Shown one piece after another: positions 47,561-61,000 of a stretch of DNA of 64,000 bases. A model generated the notes under the pieces. The model was not told where the DNA came from, did not search any database, and saw nothing but the letters and a program-made list of their open reading frames with translations. The stretch's first letter is position 1; every line of letters begins with the position of its first letter. The stretch is taken from NCBI GenBank assembly GCA_013399875.1, contig VXAZ01005475.1:3098068-3162067 (forward strand), given 5' to 3'. The translations under genes were made by a program, and so were the position numbers. The DNA is from Gymnorhina tibicen (Eukaryota; Chordata; Aves; Passeriformes; Artamidae).

Positions 47561-47566
47561 AGTGAG

Positions 47567-48900
47567 TGATGTTAAGACTTAAACACTAGAAATGCTGAAT
47601 AAAAGGAATGTGGTTATGTTTTGGGGAGTGTTCTTTTGATTAAGGTGGAATGTGCCATGCACACGTAATTTATTGGTATTAACACAGACGGCTCCTGCTG
47701 GTGTCTTGAAAATCAGTTTGTAAATAAAGTCTCCCTTTGTGCCTGATGACTACAAATTGCTCTGGAAAAAAAATTGAGCATGTCTGCTTTGCAAAACAGC
47801 TGAATAGGCAGTAGCTTACTTTTGTCATTGATAGCTAAAATAGCATTTGGGTGATTACACCCCTGTGCTCTGCTGCTCTGACAGGGGGACTGACTTAGTG
47901 TTTTGAGATGAGGGGTTTCACTGCAGCAGCCTTTGATTTACTGTGTGTGTCTTTGAGTCTGGATAACATAAAAGCCCCAAAATGTTATTTTTCTGGTGAG
48001 AGTAAGCCTGTCTTGTCTAGTACAAGTTCTAAATAAAGCTTTAGTTGAAAATTTTATTCCTTATTTCACGATTCACAGTTCAGTGGGATACAGGTTTTAG
48101 TAAAAATTAGGAACAACCCACTGAAAAACAAGATACTGTCTCAAGACAGAAGTAGGATGTGATGATAGCACCTAAGAAAATACAAAGTATATATTATGAG
48201 TGTTGCTCATTTTTATGATACACATATACCTTGGCACTGATCTTTATTTATTCTATAACCAGTAAAAAAAATTTATCAGCTTATTAAACTGATTTAATTT
48301 CAAAGAACACAGTGGGAAACTAATTTTCTATTTAAAAGATTAATTGGGAATGGTTAGGGCACTGGGAATTATATTGAGGTAAGTTCAACTCAAATTGCTG
48401 CTTCAGATCTGGCCGAAGATGAATGTCACACAATATATTTTTTCTGAGCAAAGTTTTTGTTCAGCAGCCTTTGGGAAATAGATCAGTGGTCCTACTGCTG
48501 TGAATTCTTGTCTATTCTTTATTTATAAATGCTTATACTGGTGACTTTGTGTGGGACCTCTGTAAGGTCGTAAGACATACCAGTGGTTCTGCAGCTGTGC
48601 TCAGTACTTCTGCAGAAATGTGTTTAAAGGCTTATTTTGTACACTGACAATGGAACATCTGGATAGAAAAGTGTACTGCAGAAAACAACCAGATTCTGAA
48701 GGAAGTAAGTAAGGGGTAGCACTGATTGCAATGAATTTTGATCTGGTAATCACATAAAAACTAAAAACCATTTTTACACTGAGGGGTTTTTAAATGCCTA
48801 GTGAACAACAGGCATATCCACAGTTCACTGAAATTAAAAGATCTCAGGAAACTTGATATGGGGCTTGGGAAGAGGCAGGGCCAGAGCAAAGACACACATC
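47567..48900. other. Intergenic sequence upstream of the FN3-CTLD gene
   Basis: Unique-looking AT-rich sequence without exons or named repeats. It would contain any distal regulatory elements of the second gene, but I see no recognisable cluster. Confidence 0.5.
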
Positions 48901-48911
48901 CTGGGTGCACC

Positions 48912-48944
48912 ATTGGCTGCCTCTCTATCCATGGGAAGTATAAA
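48912..48944 (+). promoter_or_regulatory. Candidate core promoter: inverted CCAAT and TATA box
   Basis: ATTGG (inverted CCAAT) at 48912-48916 and TATAAA at 48939-48944 lie about 105-135 bp upstream of the candidate start codon at 49049. Transcription would then begin near 48970, giving a 5' UTR of about 80 nt. A short upstream frame, ATG to TGA, lies at 48983-48997. Both motifs are short and could be chance. Confidence 0.35.
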
Positions 48945-49048
48945 TGTGTGTATTAGTTTTTCCCTCCTTAGGATATTCTGACATGATTTTGCTTTGAAGC
49001 TGTGGTGATACAAGCACTTAAGAGATACGGGGACTATAACCTTTCTCT

Positions 49049-49096
49049 ATGGATCAACCAATTCTGCTTCTGCTTTTATTAAAATATTTATTTAAG
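49049..49096 (+). CDS. FN3-CTLD gene exon 1: candidate start and signal peptide
   Basis: ATG followed by 15 codons to a strong donor AAG|GTAAGG. It encodes [16 protein letters not shown], and phase 0 joins exon 2 to give a following GAQC. This is a classic short signal peptide: an N-terminal acidic/polar segment, then I-L6, then a likely cleavage near G-A-Q. The G at +4 is favourable; the -3 base is not. Phase match plus hydrophobic core plus donor make it the best start in the 9 kb after OTOGL. It was not confirmed by transcripts. An in-frame ATG at 51629 inside the apparent intron is a weaker alternative. Confidence 0.6.
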
Positions 49097-52000
49097 GTAA
49101 GGAAAATCTGGTTTTTGGAGGTGGATAACTGGTTGAAGTGAATGTTGAAAATTGTTGGTTTGTGTTTTGGACTGGTTTTTTTTCCCCTTGTTCTAGCAGT
49201 CACAGGGAGGTCTCATTTAGTGGTACTGAACATTCCCAGTCTTCCTTCTATTTAAATAGCTGGAAGCTCTTTTGAGACCTTTAATCTGCTTTATTGCCTG
49301 CTGCTTTGGGTTTAATGTTGTTCCCCAGAAGATGTAAGAGATCCCAGCATCTTTAAGTCACCTTTTAGACAGGATGGTGTGAACTAAAAGCTTTAATGAG
49401 TTCATTATCATTATGTTCTCTGACAGTGGTAAAAGCAGACCCTTGGGAACGACTGTAAGAATAAGGTATGAAAATTACCTATGCTGTGTCAGTTTTCCAC
49501 CATTTGCAACTTAAGGAATTATTGAGATGGGTGTATTTGCTTTGCAATTTGTGAGCTTCACTGTACTTCTCTTCTATGAACTTGAGTTTCTGTGAACATG
49601 AATGGGCCTCATCTGGCACCCCTTGAAACTTTTAGCTTTTTTTTTTTTTTCATTTTAAGCTTTTTCAGATAAACAACTTACTTTGTGAAGAACTGCCTTT
49701 TTTCCCCTCTTCTTTAAATCTGGAGCATACCAGCTGTGTTTCATCCATCATAGTGCTTGTACTTGAAGAGAAAATGAAAATCAATCTCTGCACACTTTTG
49801 GCTACTTAAGATGTTATAGATTTCTACTGTACTTCCCCTCAAGTGCCTCTTTTTCAGACTGAGAAGCCTACTTGAGTCTTATATTGAGAAGCAGTCAATA
49901 GCAGAAGTCAGTAAGTGTTTGTTGTTTAGGTCTCCTGGCTCCTGTGTAGCTAGCCTGAAGAGAGATTTGAAGCTTAGGTCTCTTTGGTCAATTTCATAAT
50001 TTTGGTTTTATTTTTTAAATTGCTGCAGTCTTTAGATAAGGGCCTAAAAAGTGAAGGCAAGATGCTGGGGAAAAAAGCGAATGTTCTAAATCCCTCTAAT
50101 TGGGTAAAACTATGGAAAAATTTCTGTGTACACTTGAAAATGCAGTTCTTGTTTTTTAGGTCTAAGTAGGGTATATTTATGTATAGTAAAATGGCACACA
50201 ATTGCTCGTGGCAGAAAATTACTAAAAATAATTAATTCAATTATTGCCAAACAAGTACTTTTTATCTTTAAAATCAGATTTTCCTACCCTTTAGATTGTC
50301 TGGGCTAGACAGATTGTATTTTCAGGGAATGCAAGCCAGCTATATACCCAATATACTGAATTAAAAATATGCAAATTTTCCTGGAAAAATATTCCTTAAT
50401 CACTTCTGTGTATGCCATCAGTATTATAAGTTCATTTTGTCAGTTCATCCCAGGGGTGGTATATACCCTCTTGTAAAGGATTTATAGAGTTTAAAGGCTT
50501 TATAAACTTTAAGAAGTTTATACTTCACAATATATAATCTAAACTCTGAACACTGAGATATTGATAGATTTATAGTTACTTTAGTTATTCATTAGTTAAA
50601 GGAAGTTATGTTAAGCCAAACTGAATTCCAGACTAAGTTGTACTTAGAAAAATTAAACAGCTGAGTGTTTTTGCTTTTATGGTTTTGTTTTGGTTTGGTT
50701 TGGGATTTTTTTGTGCATGGTTGATTGCTTTACAGGACAATACAAAGTAATACAATAATAAAACTCCTAACTTTTATTTTAGTGTCCTTGGAGTTCGTAT
50801 TTGATTTTTATTTTGGTTTAGTTTTTTGAACTAGATTTTAAGTCCATGGCTAAAGGTGGCATTTTTTGTCATCTCAATTCATTAAGAAAGCAAAAATGGA
50901 ACACAGAAGACAGAACTGCAGTCTTTTATAAACGTTTTGTGATAGGGATGGGCACCACATGCGCCAATTTCTTTGAATGTTAGATGTTATTCAGGTTTAT
51001 CTTAAATTAGATCGAAGCAGCCCGTACGTTTCTGGTTCAAAATGAAACTCGGAGAAGGAACATGCTTCTCTGAAATTTTAAGCCAAGGTCCTTTGAAGGC
51101 AGGTGAAGGTAGTGTCAAAAATGCAGGATACTTGTGTCTCGAATGAGTTCACTTCTGCAAGAAGCTGAACTGATGAATGAAATTTGCATTGCCATGGTAA
51201 ATTAGATTGTTAGGGAGGTATTTAATAAATTATTTCTTTGGCTCTTGAAAGTGGTTGTTTATTATTCTGAAATATTTGAAAATTTTGAAAGTGGTGTCAC
51301 TGAAGTTTTTTAACATGTAAATGTAAGAATAGGACTGAGACCTCCAGCTCCTGACTGCCTGTAACTGTGGCTGCGCTATGAACATCGTTTCTAATATAAA
51401 ACAATGACAGGTTTCTGTCATATTTGGGTCAGCTGACACGATTATTCCACCTCTGGAGATGGAAAGAAAACTAGAACCTGTACCTGCAGAACTTGTGAAA
51501 AATTAGGAGGCCTCTGTGTGTCACACAGTAGAGTTGGTGATACTGGTTCATGAAAAAATTATTTCTAGCTGACAAGCTCTAGGTAAAATTAGTTAAAATT
51601 GACAGAGTTTAATTATTTAGTTATAGATATGTTTTTTTCTGCATTTTCTAGTAGGTTGCATTCATGTATGCTTGTGTTACAGGGTGCACAGTGTCTAGAC
51701 TGTGACCAAGCGAAAAAGCCTGCTAGAATAGTTTTGATGGAGTGGACTGAACTGCCCAAAGGAGAGGATCCAGACTATTATGTTGTGACATACCAGCAAG
51801 CAGATGCTTTCAGTCAAAAAGTATGTTTTATCAATCTAAGCAATAAATTGTTCCATGTTATTTAAGCTGTAGATACCAGTAATAAATAGCACTGTGTGTT
51901 TGTTTGGTTTGTTGTTTTTGTCTAAAAAAATAAAAAAAAGTAAAATAGCAAATAAAGAGAAAGTCTGGAAAAAATTTACTGGATTTTTTAGTTTGTGTCA

Positions 52001-55000
52001 TTTATGTGTACTCTTATAGAGTCCTACTGAAGCCAGTAGGACTTAAAAGACCCTTGAGTATCCTGTTGAATAAGGATGGATAGTCATACACTCAAAGTTA
52101 AGAATATGCAAGTTCTTCAAGGTACTTCAAGGTTTGAAGGAGGACTCTAAATTCTCCAGGAGAGGCACAGACACTACCCCTAGATCTCTGTGGGAAGGCA
52201 TGGTTCTTGCTTTGAGCACAGGATGCTGTGGAATTTAGAGAAAATATGGGGGTTTAATATGAAGGTGTTTGTCATTAATATAATTTCTAAAAGGCTCTGT
52301 TTTAAATGCATTGGATATTTTGCAGTGTAACTGCAGCCTCAAATTTGACGTGCAGCAATATAAGTTCTCCTTCTAAAAGTTTCATAAATCACTTATAAAC
52401 TGTGTTTTATTACTTTCACTATGCTCAGAAATTCTTTTAACTTACAGAACATAAGAAATATTTCTAAAGTTGAACGGAAACCGGTCAGTACTACAGTTCT
52501 GCTCGAGGAAAGTAAGAAGTATGATGTTACAATAGAATCCCTAAAAAAAGGCCGAATCTCAAGCATAAAATCATTTAAGACACGTAAGTCAAGTAGCAAA
52601 AAAATATTTTGGTATCTTTATAGTTAGTCTATATTATAGTCTTCAGTTAGTCTATACTATAACGTATTAGACTAACTGAAGATTAGTCTAATTAGTCTGA
52701 GGGGTTCAGATTCTGAGGTTACTGATGTATTTAGAAACTTTGCATTGATGTATGTTTTCAACCATGAAGTGTTGAAGGAATAATTTTATATCATGTGTTT
52801 GGTTAGTGTAGCAATTCTAAAATATGTGACTGATTTAAAAGTTTGTGAGATTTTTTAAAATTACAGGTTTTGCTATACTACAGTGATTCTAGGAGAAGAA
52901 ATTTATAAAAGAGAACCATGGAGAAAGTTGCTTAAAGTCTGGCAATTTCATAATAACATAGGGTCATGATTGTCTGTCCTACACAAATTTAAAAAATTTA
53001 AAATTTTTGTTTCAACTTTATAACAGTCACTCATTAAAAAGGGTTAATGAGTATCTTGAAGATTTAGTATTGTGGCTAACTGGGACAGTCTTTCAATATA
53101 AGAATTTATGAGTTTATCCACTGAACTTATAAAAACTTCGTCTATAGCTGTGAATCTGTTCAGGACCACAAGTCCCACCAGTTAAAGGGGCTTTCCAATC
53201 TTAACTTTGTCAATTAAAATAATTTATAGCATTACTTTTGTACACACTGTAAGCTCATACTAGCTTTGGGATACAGACCAGGACCTGAATTCAGACAAAA
53301 AAATTGGGAAAAATAGGTAGTAATGTAAAAGCATTGCAGGAGCAGTCGACTGCTGAAAGAACATTCAGCAAGCTGCAGGAAATGGTTATACTGCTAATGT
53401 GTTACTACACTTAATATCTATTACTTAAATGATATTCTAACAAAATGTGTACTTTTACAGCTAAAACACTCCTTAAACTGTGCCCTTTTATCTCTGCTTG
53501 CTTCAGATAAAAGCGAACATACTGTGAAAATAAAGAAAAACATTACTTTCTTAAATGACACTACATTTCCTTCTCTATTGGGTCTATCCCTGATCCCTTC
53601 TCAAAAGAAAAAAGTAATAATACTGATGAAGTAAACCCTTGAGTTAATTATTGCTTTGTGGTAAAAACAGTATTTATTTTTTCTTTGTCTACTAGGTGGA
53701 ATTTCAGAAAATGACATCAAAACATTTGTGACAGCTACTACAGTGTCTTTTAATTGGAGTATGATGATCAAAGAATTTTCAGTTTCTCTTTTCCTGAATG
53801 GTACTTCTCAGATTATAAAAAGACCCAGTGGATTCTTTGTATGGAGAAATTTGACACCTGCCACCATTTATACATTTAAGTTTATATTTGAACAATTAAA
53901 TCCTGAATTTGTAAATGTGTCTCAATCACTGGATATTCAAGCTGAGACAGGTATATATTAGAGTTTCTTGTAATCACTAAGTGAATTAATGATTATACTT
54001 TTAATCATTAAGTGAATTCAAGTTAGTACTGCATATTTTCCAGAAGAGTTAAGAGTAAATTGTAAAATCCTGTAATCCATTTTACGTATTTTAGTAGATA
54101 TGGATGTTATTTCTAGAAAGAGGAAATAAATTGAATGTTAAGGACATAGGAGGGTTATTTCTAATTAATAATTCTTCGTATTTTAGTAGCAAGAACTCAA
54201 ATTTGCATGTGCAAATATTTTTAGCTAACTATATTTTTGCAGTCTAAAATAGAGTCAAGTCAATGTTGAAGTTAAGCCTTGTAATTACTGGAGTGTATGG
54301 GTTGAATTTGCTATGTAGTTCCAATGAAAAGGCAAAGAAAATCCTGAGTTTTGGTAAGGATTTGGAACACTTTCTACAGCATTCAAAATGATGGGTTTTT
54401 TATTGTTGAGGGGCAAGCTTAGCTGTGCTGTTTTGTTAGAAGTGCTGTGAGGGAGACAGGATTCTGAGGATATTATGGCTTGGTTGTATATCCTCATTCC
54501 TTCAAATGTGTTATTCTCATAATGCAACTTAAAATCTTTAGCTACACAAAAGAAAGAATTATAGACACTCAAATTCAAGGAAATGATTATTTTCCTAAAC
54601 TCAAGCAGATATAAAAACCAAATGATTTGTTAAATTATTTTTATAATTAAGAAAATGGAACCATCAGAAACTAAACTTAAAAATTAATTTCTTGTCTGGA
54701 GTATGACAAAAATTAATGTATCTCTTTTTTTTTCTTCACTGGGTTGCAGTTGTAGCTTTTAATTCAGTCAATCAGATTTTTTAAAACACTCAGGACTTTG
54801 AAGGAGTGTTGGTTTACAATCACTGAATGTTTTGCGGGTTAAAATCATGACTTAATTAAATGCTATTGTCCTCAAAATGTCTGTGTAAGATATCAGTACC
54901 CCTGCCATGACTAATACAGCATATCTTTAAAATCCTGTCCTTGCTCACCTATAGGCACCTGTTCCCAAGGGTGGGTGGCATTCCAGAGCAGCTGCTACCG

Positions 55001-58000
55001 AATGGGTAAGGACAGCAAGCCTTGGAAGGTGGCACAACAAATCTGTGAAACCTCTTCACAAGGGGCACATCTTCTTGACATAGGGAGTGAAGAAGAACAT
55101 GGATTTGTGTTGTCATATCTCCAGAAAATTGGTCGAATAATCATGTTATGGACAGGTCTTAATGACCTAAAGGTCAGTATATTCTATCTTCTTTGTTTTA
55201 ACAGATATGGAAGTAGGAGAATTTTGAAACAGAGAAGCCAATCCTTTAAAATAAAAATAACAAACAGTACATTGGTTATTTGTTTGTCTAGTGACTAGTA
55301 ATTAGACAAAGTATCATTGTTTCTTCCTATTTAGAAATACTGAAAATATTTAGAAGACCATAGTGGGGTGAAAAAATCCCCTAGTGTATACTTAACCTGT
55401 AATTTCTTGTGTGTGTGTGTGGTAGGGATATTATTTTGCCTGTAGGTGGTGCTGCGTTACCAGATTTTAAATCTCAGTCTACAACTACACACACACACAA
55501 ACGCACACACACACACACTTGTTATTGTGGATTTCAAAGTCTGGGGTTGGCTTTCTCAGTTTTGAGAAAGATGCAGGTCTGAAATGTTGAGTGTTGAGCT
55601 TAGTGATGTCTGTCCCGTACAGGTGGAAGAAGGTGTTTCTTGTAAAATATTACATGTTCCTCATATTCAGAATACGAAAGTTCTTAATGCCACATCTGCT
55701 GTTACAAAATGATTCAGTGTCACGTGGTGTGTGTGATTTGGGAAGAACTACAGACATAAATAAAAGTGTTGGGAAAGCTCTTGGAAAGATGGAGGCACTG
55801 TACCAGAAATGTGGGACCCAAGCTTCTGTGATCTGGTTTAGTAAAAACTTTTTTTGTGCTAAGTATAGAAGGTTGGGAGAATGCCAGTGTTTTCTGTTTT
55901 AAAAAAATCTGCACTCTGAAATTTAATTGTAATATTGTTTTGGTACAATTATTTAAACATTATGTTAAAATTATTTTAAAATTATTTTGCTGTGAAAGCA
56001 GTAAAACCAAAGCAAACTTTATGCGTAAGAGCAGGAGTGGTAAGTGTCACACCACATGCCACAGAGACAGAAAAATTCCTTTGTGTAGACTCTGACTTGT
56101 TTGTGTAGCCCCATTATTTAATAGAATGGGATAACATGCAGAGTGAGGAAACACAAATCTGTCTAGGTTAGAGAAGCACTGGTTAGTGAAGCACCAGGAA
56201 TATGTGCACTTGACATGCAATATTGTTTTGTAAGTACGACTCCAAAGTCACTTCTCAAATCACTGTAAGTTTTACACCATAGTGATATTCCTTGTAACCA
56301 ACTTGGTATTTTTGAAATAAGGTAGTATTTGTAAGAGGCTGTCAGAAATAGATGTCCTGTGGAAGCATTCTATTTTGGCATGTTGGAAAAAGTACTAGAA
56401 AGTTGGTTTTTTAAAACTCTGATTGCACAGAAAGGAGTCGATTGCCAGTTTGGAATTTGACTGTTGGTCAACTGTTTAATCATTACATGCATTTTTATGT
56501 TTGTGGGAGTCAGCCAGTTAAATGAACTAGTTGAGACCCTATGTTATTTTAAGAATAGCAAGGGATAATAATAAAATGCTTGTTTTCCAAGAACTTCGTT
56601 CCTAAATATATGTACTTAATTAGTGTGTTCAAGTGCTGTCTGAACATGTTTCGGTCCTAAATGCTGTTGTTGTCATCTGCTCTCATCTTATGAGAACTAC
56701 AAATTATACTTGCACCGAAATGCACTTACCTGAGGAGTTTAAATATCATGGGACATACAGTAGGAGTTGCAGGGTTTCTTTAAAATCTGAGATAGGAATT
56801 GCAGATTCATTTATTTTTGCTTTCCCATTTGTATTTGAAGCCTTAGGAAGTTAAATTTCTGTTTTCAATAAGAAATTTCAAAATTTGTATTTTTCTCCAA
56901 GAACCCCAGGACTTGAAACACTTGCTGAAAAGAAGCTGAGGCTATAACCTACTCAGAAGATTCCAGCAGCCTTAGGAAAGCTGCCAAGCACTGTGACACT
57001 GATAAAAATTAGCAGCATTGTGAGCAGGATTAGTTCTGTAGCATTTGTATTCTCACAGTTTCTCCTTCTTTAACCCTACATTGATCTATATCTGAATTAA
57101 AACCCTTTCTGATGAGGGTGAGCGTTCTGTGAAATGCCACAGAGACCCTGGAGATGTAGGTCACTGCATGAATGAATGGAGTGCTTTGGTGATACCGTCA
57201 TGTCTGTCCTGACACCCGGCGCAGTTTCAGTTAGGAAGTGGAAAAGGTTGCCAAAGACTGTTTACTGAGCTTTCTCTTACAAGCCTTGCTGCAGAGGTTT
57301 GTGTCATTGTAGTACCTCATGGTTTCCTATGCTTGTCGTTACCTCCGGGGCCTAGGAAGACCAGTATATAAAAAAAAAGATACACATTCATCTGTATAGC
57401 ATTTTTGAAATGGCTGACTACATGCACAAGTCCTCCTGAAAGACAAGTTCAAGTATTTCATACCATTGAAAATGTTCTTTGCTGTCTTGGGAAATGAAAG
57501 CTACCACAATATTCTATTTCATTTTTTCAACACAACAAATTAATTGAAAAAATAGGTTTATTCTCAACAAATGTTACTTTTTATCATTTTCTCAGAGAAA
57601 TGAAAAAATTGGTTTGTTCCTCCCTCTCCCCTCTTCTGAACATCTTTAATAAAAGGATAGACAACAGAAGTCTTAAAATGATGGTGGTACCTCAATTTCT
57701 CTCCATCGGAGTACTTAAAGCATTCACTTAGATTGTAGGACCACAGACTTGCTATGCCTGAATGCACTTATGCTCTTTTGCCTCTGGAAAGTGCCCCAGT
57801 GCCACGCCCAAATGTGCTGGGTTTTCTATTAATGCCCTGTAGATGTTAGGATATGTTGGTGTAGTGCAGCCTGAAGCCTGTGTCCCACTGGAGGGATCTA
57901 CCTTGTGATGCTGGCAGCAGATTATGCAAGCAGCTTTCCTCCAAAATGTTGTGTTGCCCCACTCTAATGTTTGTAGAGCTCTGCTGGAAAAGCAGAAATT

Positions 58001-61000
58001 ACCTCAAAGCTTAGAAACTTGGAGTTAGGTGTGAGTGTCCTAACTGCTGAGAAACCAGCAAACAGGAGAAGGGGAAAGATAGCATTTCCTCATCTGATTG
58101 TGAATCTAGCCATGGTTTTTTTCAGATAAATATTTCTGTTTTCAGGCTCAATTTAGGCATATTTTTGGCTGACTGTTGTTTAAAGAGAATACCATTTTTA
58201 GAAAATTATCATACGAGATTATTAAATTATTTGATTAATAGTGATTTTTAAAGGCTTGTTTTTAATGATGAAACATACTCACATGGCTTATACTATATTA
58301 TGCTATGTTATTTTATTATCTTGTAATCTTTTGTAATAGAAGTGATAGAATTTTAGATTGAAACCTTTATTAAAAATAGTCCTATACAATGAATTTGTAT
58401 AAATGAAGTACATGAATTTTGGATATTTAGGAGATATACTTGCTATTATGTACTTAAAAATTTATAAATATAACCCAAAAACTATGGTTTTTAATTTCAT
58501 TTTTTTCAATCCAGGAAGAAGGTCAGCTCTTGTGGACAGATGGATCTCCTTATCTTCTAAAAGCTGATATCTCATCTCTGTCAATGATACCAGAAAATCA
58601 AACTGACTGCTATGCCCTTCAGAGAGATCCCACTGGCCCAGACTATATCTTCACAGGATTTTTCTGCTATGTACAGCTACCATATATTTGTGAATATGAA
58701 TGTAACTATATTTTTTCAATCTTTTGCATTTATTCTTAAAAGCCTTGCCCTGATTACATTTATATTTGAAGGTACAAATATAAAAAGGAAAGGTTTTAAT
58801 GATTTTCAAGTTTTTTTTCATTTTTGATGTTATTTTTCAGTACCTCTGGTACCAGAAGACTTCACATTTGATGTGCATGATGTCAAGACAACTGAAGCTG
58901 TATTTGTGTGGAGCAATACGAATACATGGCTTAAGTCAGGCTTTGCACTTATACTTAAGTACTATTTTGATCAGTGGAAACCATACATTCTGAACTTGCC
59001 TGTGAATACGACGCAAACAAAAATTGAGCAGTTGTCTCCAGGCTTTCTCTATAGTTTCTTATTAGCAGCAAGGAACCCAGAGGGAGCACAGACTGTCTTA
59101 AGTCCGATTCGGAAGGTAGAAACAAGTAAGTCACAAAAATAAATAGCAGTAATAACCAGATAATAATATATTTCTTTATATTTTCCCTTTAATGACACTA
59201 TTTCCTGTGATGATATTTTGTCTGAAAATATAAATAAATCTGAACATGAATTCTGAATCCAGGATTTACTCGTTTGCAGAGTGGATTCCAAAGACTTCAT
59301 TTTGCTTTGTACTAAAATGCTTTGTTGGGATTGATGAGGAAAAACTCTGAAGTTTTCAGTGCCTGCAAGCAGAAAACCATACAAATTCTGTTTCTGTGAA
59401 GTGTGTTTTAAAATATCCCTGTTACAATGATTTCACTCACAGAGTTTCTACTAATGTTTAAAGGTAAAGCTGGATGTCAAAGTAGCAAAGTATTTTTTGG
59501 CCATGCTGGTGAAACAGAGTAGCATATTTTCCAGTATGAAGTAAAAGATTTTGTTGGAAAAAACAGAGGTGTCCTAGAATATCTGAAATTAAGATGGTCT
59601 TTATGGTTTAAAAATACATTGTGTTTTGACCTGCTACGTGATGCACTGTGGCATACGTAATATTCATTCACAATTAACTTGTAAAGTCTACCTGAATGAA
59701 GCCAAATTAAACCTGCCAGTTGGTAGAGGTGATAAATGCCTTTGCACCTAAAGGTGATAAAGTGGAGATTTCTTCAAGGATAAACTGCTTTATAGACACA
59801 ATTTTAGGTGCAAATTTGCTTCATATTCCTTCATGTTTCTGTGGTACTGGGAAGATGTTCTCATTTTCAGAAATTAAAGAAAAGATAGTGCCCTAATGTT
59901 TTTACCAGTTCTGTCAAGGCAGTCCAAATATACAGAGAGGTCTATTTTCTTAAAGTCAGAACAAAAAACAAGTTAACTTTTGGGGAAAGAAGCTGTTATT
60001 TTTCTCCAGCAAGTATATTTTATACAGTTAGCTTCCTCCTCCAGGGTGCTTTAGTGCACTTGAAAGTCCTTCCATGTCCTGTGCCTACCAGACTTTCTCC
60101 ATGATTTGATGGGGTTTTTTCTATATATAAGACCTTGTAATGCAAGTAGCCTCTATAATAAAGGAAATGCTTTCCTGTTTTCTTCTGTGAGAAGCAAATA
60201 TGAGATATGGGCCTGTAGGAACCTCATGGAGCTCAACAAGGCCAAGTACAAGGTTCTGCACCTCAGCTGGGGCAACCCCAAGAACAAGAAAAGGCTGAGT
60301 GGAGAATGGATCAAGGCTAGTATTGGGAGGAGACCTGGGGACATTTGTGGGTGAAAAGGTTAACGTGACCCAGCAGTGTGCACTCACAGCCCAGAAAGCC
60401 AACTGCATCCTGGGCTGCAGCGAGGGAGGTGATTCTGACCCTCTCCACCCCGCTCCTGGGAACCACACCTGGAGTGCTGTGTACAGCTCTGGGGTCTCCA
60501 GCACATGAAAGCTGTTGAATTGTTGGAATGAGTCCAGAGGTGGCCACAAACTTGATCAGAGGGCTGGAGAACCTCTCCCGTGAAGACAGACTAAGAGATT
60601 TGGGGCTGTTCAGTCTGGAGACGAAAAGCCTCCAGGGAGACCTTATAGCATCTTCCAGTACCTAAAGGGAGCCTACAAGAGAGCTGTTCATGAAGGCATG
60701 TATTGACAGGACAAAGAGGGACAGCCTCAAGCTGCAGGAGGGTAGCTTTAGATAATAGGAAGAACCAGTGGTGATGTGCTGGAACTGGTTGCTCAGGGAG
60801 GCTGTGGACTCCACATCCCTGGAAGTGTTCGAGACCAGGATGGATGGGGCTTTGAGTAACCTGGTCTAGTGGAAGCTGTCCCTGCCCATGGCAGGGGGGT
60901 GAGAATCTTTAAGGTCCCTTCCAACTCAAACGGCTCTATGATTCTCTGATTCTACAAACTTGAGTAATGCATGCCATTTGTCTTGGATGGTGTTTCTGAA

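Noticed and set aside
51629..51682. Alternative start at an in-frame ATG ([13 protein letters not shown]...) running directly into FN3 exon 2
   Set aside because: The stretch is poorly hydrophobic for a signal peptide and ends in a good acceptor (TTGTGTTACAG). The 49049 exon is a much better start.
60121..60549. 142-codon frame on the minus strand
   Set aside because: It is the antisense of the CR1 LINE, not a host gene.
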